NCBI GenBank assembly: GCA_946540365.1
Contig: CAMNIH010000078.1
Coordinates: 1-7,944, forward strand
Length of the DNA stretch: 7,944 nucleotides
Direction of reading: 5' to 3'
Source: an uncultured Bacteroidales bacterium
GTDB taxonomy: Bacteria > Bacteroidota > Bacteroidia > Bacteroidales > P3
The notes beneath the pieces were generated by a model that was not told the origin of the DNA, did not search any database, and saw nothing but the letters and a program-made list of their open reading frames with translations. Each line of letters begins with the position of its first letter. Position 1 is the first letter of the stretch. This document shows, piece after piece, positions 5,727 through 7,944 of the stretch. A program made the position numbers and the translations under genes.

Positions 5727-6437
5727 ATGGCAAACACACCGACACCCCACATCGGGGCCAAGCTGGGCGATATAGCCGACACGGTCATCATGGCCGGCGA
5801 CCCGCTACGCGTGAAGTTCATGGCCGAGAAGTACCTCCAGGACGCCGTTCTCTTCAACCAAGTGCGCGGCATGCTGGGCTACACCGGCACCCACAACGGA
5901 CGCCGCATCAGCGTGATGGGACACGGCATGGGTGGTCCCTCGATAGGCATCTACACCTACGAGCTCTACCACTTCTACGACGTGCAGACCATCATCCGCG
6001 TGGGCTCGGCCGGTTCCATCCAGGAGAGCCTCCATGTGGGCGACCTGGTGGTGGCCACCGGCGCCTGCACCAACTCCAACTATGCGGCGCAGTACGAGCT
6101 GCCCGGCACCTTCGCCCCGATCGCCGACTTCGGCCTGGCCCGCCAGGCCGTCGAGGCCTGCGAACGCCACGGCTACCGCCATCGGGTGGGCAACGTGCTC
6201 TCGTCGGACACCTTCTACACCGAGAACGCCCACAACGACCGTTGGCAGCGGATGGGCGTGCTGGCTGTGGAGATGGAGATCGCACAGCTCTACATGAACG
6301 CCGCCCGCGCCGGCCGGAAGGCGCTGGGCATCTGCACCGTGTCGGACCACCTCATCACCGGCGAGTCCACCACGGCCGAAGAGCGCCAGACCACCTTCAC
6401 CAAGATGATGGACGTGGCCTTCGACATCGTCGGCTGA
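5727..6437 (+). CDS. deoD: Purine nucleoside phosphorylase, DeoD type
   Basis: DeoD splits purine (deoxy)nucleosides with phosphate into the free base and (deoxy)ribose-1-phosphate for purine salvage; the family is a cytoplasmic hexamer. The 236-residue product is full length. Visible signatures are TPHIGAKLGDIA (6-17) with His8, AGDPLR (23-28), GMGGPSIGIYTYEL (67-80), RVGSAGSI (91-98), the nucleoside-binding VEMEIAQLY (181-189) and TVSDHLITGE (204-213), where Asp207 corresponds to the catalytic Asp of the E. coli enzyme. The start ATG at 5727 lies 5 bases after the fba stop, so it is the second gene of the fba transcript. The palindrome at 6451-6496 follows its stop and would serve as terminator. 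An exact inverted copy occupies 7220-6510. Confidence 0.97.
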   Translation: MANTPTPHIGAKLGDIADTVIMAGDPLRVKFMAEKYLQDAVLFNQVRGMLGYTGTHNGRRISVMGHGMGGPSIGIYTYELYHFYDVQTIIRVGSAGSIQESLHVGDLVVATGACTNSNYAAQYELPGTFAPIADFGLARQAVEACERHGYRHRVGNVLSSDTFYTENAHNDRWQRMGVLAVEMEIAQLYMNAARAGRKALGICTVSDHLITGESTTAEERQTTFTKMMDVAFDIVG

Positions 6438-6450
6438 CGGATGCCAATAA

Positions 6451-6496
6451 GATAATGGCGGGGGCCGCGACGTACGTCGCGGCCCCCGCCATTATC
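6451..6496. terminator. GC-rich palindrome after deoD, terminator-like, at the mirror axis
   Basis: GATAATGGCGGGGGCCGCGA (6451-6470) is followed by CGTACG and then its exact reverse complement (6477-6496), ending in ATTATCTTATT, a T-rich run. It begins 14 bases after the deoD stop. In the real genome this could be an ordinary strong terminator with a stem of about 20 base pairs and a short loop such as GTAC. Because the symmetry continues for another 1.4 kb on both sides, the true extent of the natural hairpin cannot be read from this sequence. Confidence 0.6.
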
Positions 6497-6509
6497 TTAT
6501 TGGCATCCG

Positions 6510-7220
6510 TCAGCCGACGATGTCGAAGGCCACGTCCATCATCTTGGTGAAGGTGGTCTGGCGCTCTTCGGCCGTGGTGGACTCGCCGGTGATGAGGTGG
6601 TCCGACACGGTGCAGATGCCCAGCGCCTTCCGGCCGGCGCGGGCGGCGTTCATGTAGAGCTGTGCGATCTCCATCTCCACAGCCAGCACGCCCATCCGCT
6701 GCCAACGGTCGTTGTGGGCGTTCTCGGTGTAGAAGGTGTCCGACGAGAGCACGTTGCCCACCCGATGGCGGTAGCCGTGGCGTTCGCAGGCCTCGACGGC
6801 CTGGCGGGCCAGGCCGAAGTCGGCGATCGGGGCGAAGGTGCCGGGCAGCTCGTACTGCGCCGCATAGTTGGAGTTGGTGCAGGCGCCGGTGGCCACCACC
6901 AGGTCGCCCACATGGAGGCTCTCCTGGATGGAACCGGCCGAGCCCACGCGGATGATGGTCTGCACGTCGTAGAAGTGGTAGAGCTCGTAGGTGTAGATGC
7001 CTATCGAGGGACCACCCATGCCGTGTCCCATCACGCTGATGCGGCGTCCGTTGTGGGTGCCGGTGTAGCCCAGCATGCCGCGCACTTGGTTGAAGAGAAC
7101 GGCGTCCTGGAGGTACTTCTCGGCCATGAACTTCACGCGTAGCGGGTCGCCGGCCATGATGACCGTGTCGGCTATATCGCCCAGCTTGGCCCCGATGTGG
7201 GGTGTCGGTGTGTTTGCCAT
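6510..7220 (-). CDS. deoD: Mirror copy of deoD (purine nucleoside phosphorylase)
   Basis: This is the reverse complement of 5727-6437 and encodes the same 236 residues without a single change. The two copies are tail-to-tail, 72 bases apart, across the palindrome. Identity with no silent differences argues against an old paralogue. I annotate it because the frame is intact, but treat it as a probable duplicate created by fold-back assembly and not as evidence for two deoD genes in the organism. Confidence 0.6.
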   Translation of the reverse strand: MANTPTPHIGAKLGDIADTVIMAGDPLRVKFMAEKYLQDAVLFNQVRGMLGYTGTHNGRRISVMGHGMGGPSIGIYTYELYHFYDVQTIIRVGSAGSIQESLHVGDLVVATGACTNSNYAAQYELPGTFAPIADFGLARQAVEACERHGYRHRVGNVLSSDTFYTENAHNDRWQRMGVLAVEMEIAQLYMNAARAGRKALGICTVSDHLITGESTTAEERQTTFTKMMDVAFDIVG

Positions 7221-7225
7221 GGCGA

Positions 7226-7944
7226 TCAGAGCTTGTCGTTCGAGCCGAGGACGTTGACGATCTTGTGGATGTACATCTTCTTCATGCTCTCGCGGGCGGG
7301 CTTGAGGTACTGGCGCGGGTCGAAGTGGTCGGGGTGTTCGGCCAGGTGCTTGCGGATGGCGGCGGTCATGGCCAGACGGCTGTCGCTGTCGATGTTGATC
7401 TTGCAGACGGCGCTCTTGGCGGCCTTGCGCAGCTGCTCCTCGGGGATACCCACGGCGGCCTTCAGGGCGCCACCGTTGGCGTTGATGGTGTCCACCTCGT
7501 CCTGCGGCACCGAGCTTGAGCCGTGCAGCACGATGGGGAAGCCGGGCAGCTTCTTCTCGATGGCCTCAAGCACGTTGAAGGCCAGGGGAGGGGGTACGAG
7601 ACGACCGGTCTGGGGGTCGACGGTACACTGCTCGGGTTTGAACTTATAGGCGCCGTGGCTGGTGCCGATCGAGATGGCCAGCGAGTCGCAGCCCGTGCGG
7701 GTGGCGAAGTCGATCACCTCTTCGGGCTTGGTGTAGTGGCTCACCTCCGAGGCAACCTCGTCCTCCACGCCGGCCAGCACGCCCAGCTCGCACTCCACCG
7801 TGACGTCGTACTTGTGGGCGTACTCCACCACCTGGCGCGAGATACGGATGTTCTCCTCGTAGGGCAGGGCCGAACCGTCGTACATCACCGAGCTGAAGCC
7901 CATGTCGATGCAGCTCTTGCAGGTCTCGAAGCTGTCGCCGTGGT
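7226..7944 (-). CDS. fba: Mirror copy of fba, 5' end outside the window (partial)
   Basis: This is the reverse complement of 5003-5721. The frame covers residues His95 to the C-terminal Leu332 of the aldolase and runs off the window edge in the Asp94 codon, so the N-terminal third is missing only because the sequence ends. An internal ATG at 7903 gives a shorter frame but is not the true start. The order fba, 5-base gap, deoD is conserved in mirror image. As with the deoD copy, it is probably an assembly duplicate and not a second gene. Confidence 0.6.
   Translation of the reverse strand, partial: HGDSFETCKSCIDMGFSSVMYDGSALPYEENIRISRQVVEYAHKYDVTVECELGVLAGVEDEVASEVSHYTKPEEVIDFATRTGCDSLAISIGTSHGAYKFKPEQCTVDPQTGRLVPPPLAFNVLEAIEKKLPGFPIVLHGSSSVPQDEVDTINANGGALKAAVGIPEEQLRKAAKSAVCKINIDSDSRLAMTAAIRKHLAEHPDHFDPRQYLKPARESMKKMYIHKIVNVLGSNDKL

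Larger units (their letters stand above)
5003..7944. repeat. Perfect zero-spacer inverted repeat (arms 5003-6473 and 6474-7944)
   Basis: Position x on the plus strand equals the complement of position 12947-x throughout. The dyad axis lies between 6473 and 6474 (CGT|ACG). The left arm contains the fba C-terminal two thirds and all of deoD; the right arm contains the same genes in reverse. The reading frames of both arms translate identically in several registers, and I compared the bases at the axis (6438-6509) and at the outer end (5003-5026 against 7944-7921) and found no mismatch. The right arm is cut by the window edge, so the repeat is at least 1471 bases per arm. This is probably a fold-back artefact of assembly or amplification. 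Confidence 0.97.

Noticed and set aside
6510..7944. Second fba-deoD locus as true paralogues
   Set aside because: There is no nucleotide difference in the segments compared, the mirror symmetry is exact up to the window edge, and there is no spacer. A fold-back artefact explains all of this more simply.
1..7944. CRISPR arrays, tRNA/rRNA genes, insertion sequences
   Set aside because: I found no regularly spaced repeats, cloverleaf-like sequence, rRNA segments or transposase motifs on either strand. The only tandem repeats are the short ones at 290-316 and 3831-3865.

Overview
The window looks like Bacteroidales (Bacteroidota) chromosomal DNA. The evidence is the promoter type (a TAnnTTTG -7 box, once with a TTTG -33 box 20 bp upstream), the lack of strong Shine-Dalgarno sequences, and the protein sequences: a Bacteroides-style 332-residue class II aldolase, a PhoH-like ATPase, DeoD and an AAA_14/DUF4143 ATPase. 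Family names come from recalled motifs, because no database search was possible. The housekeeping half is GC-rich. The ATPase gene and the flanking intergenic DNA are visibly more AT-rich.

Layout. Positions 1-410 hold the tail of one unidentified gene and the start of a membrane protein that seems to be broken. Positions 244-492 form a possible small non-coding transcription unit, from a -7 box through a large hairpin to a bidirectional terminator. On the minus strand, an AAA ATPase (2364-1045) is followed almost without a gap by an uncharacterised 180-residue protein (1042-500). After a 333-base intergenic region, the plus strand carries a compact run: a small Cys-rich membrane protein (2698-2880), which overlaps phoH (2877-3830) by 4 bases, then ispE (3864-4652) behind a heptamer tandem repeat. 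A clear promoter then drives fba (4723-5721) and deoD (5727-6437), which are 5 bases apart. These genes serve rRNA maturation, isoprenoid precursor synthesis, glycolysis/gluconeogenesis and purine salvage; beyond ordinary operon linkage they do not form one pathway.

The dominant structural feature is a perfect zero-spacer inverted repeat centred between 6473 and 6474. Everything from 6474 to the end of the window is the reverse complement of 5003-6473. The minus-strand deoD (7220-6510) and partial fba (7944-7226) are therefore mirror copies with no differences. The axis lies inside a GC-rich terminator-like palindrome just after deoD. The likeliest explanation is a fold-back assembly or amplification artefact at a contig end; a real head-to-head duplication or a hairpin replicon end is possible but less likely. 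I found no convincing undescribed defence or mobile system. The best biological leads are the candidate non-coding RNA, the ATPase junction, and small repeats next to the ispE and fba start regions.
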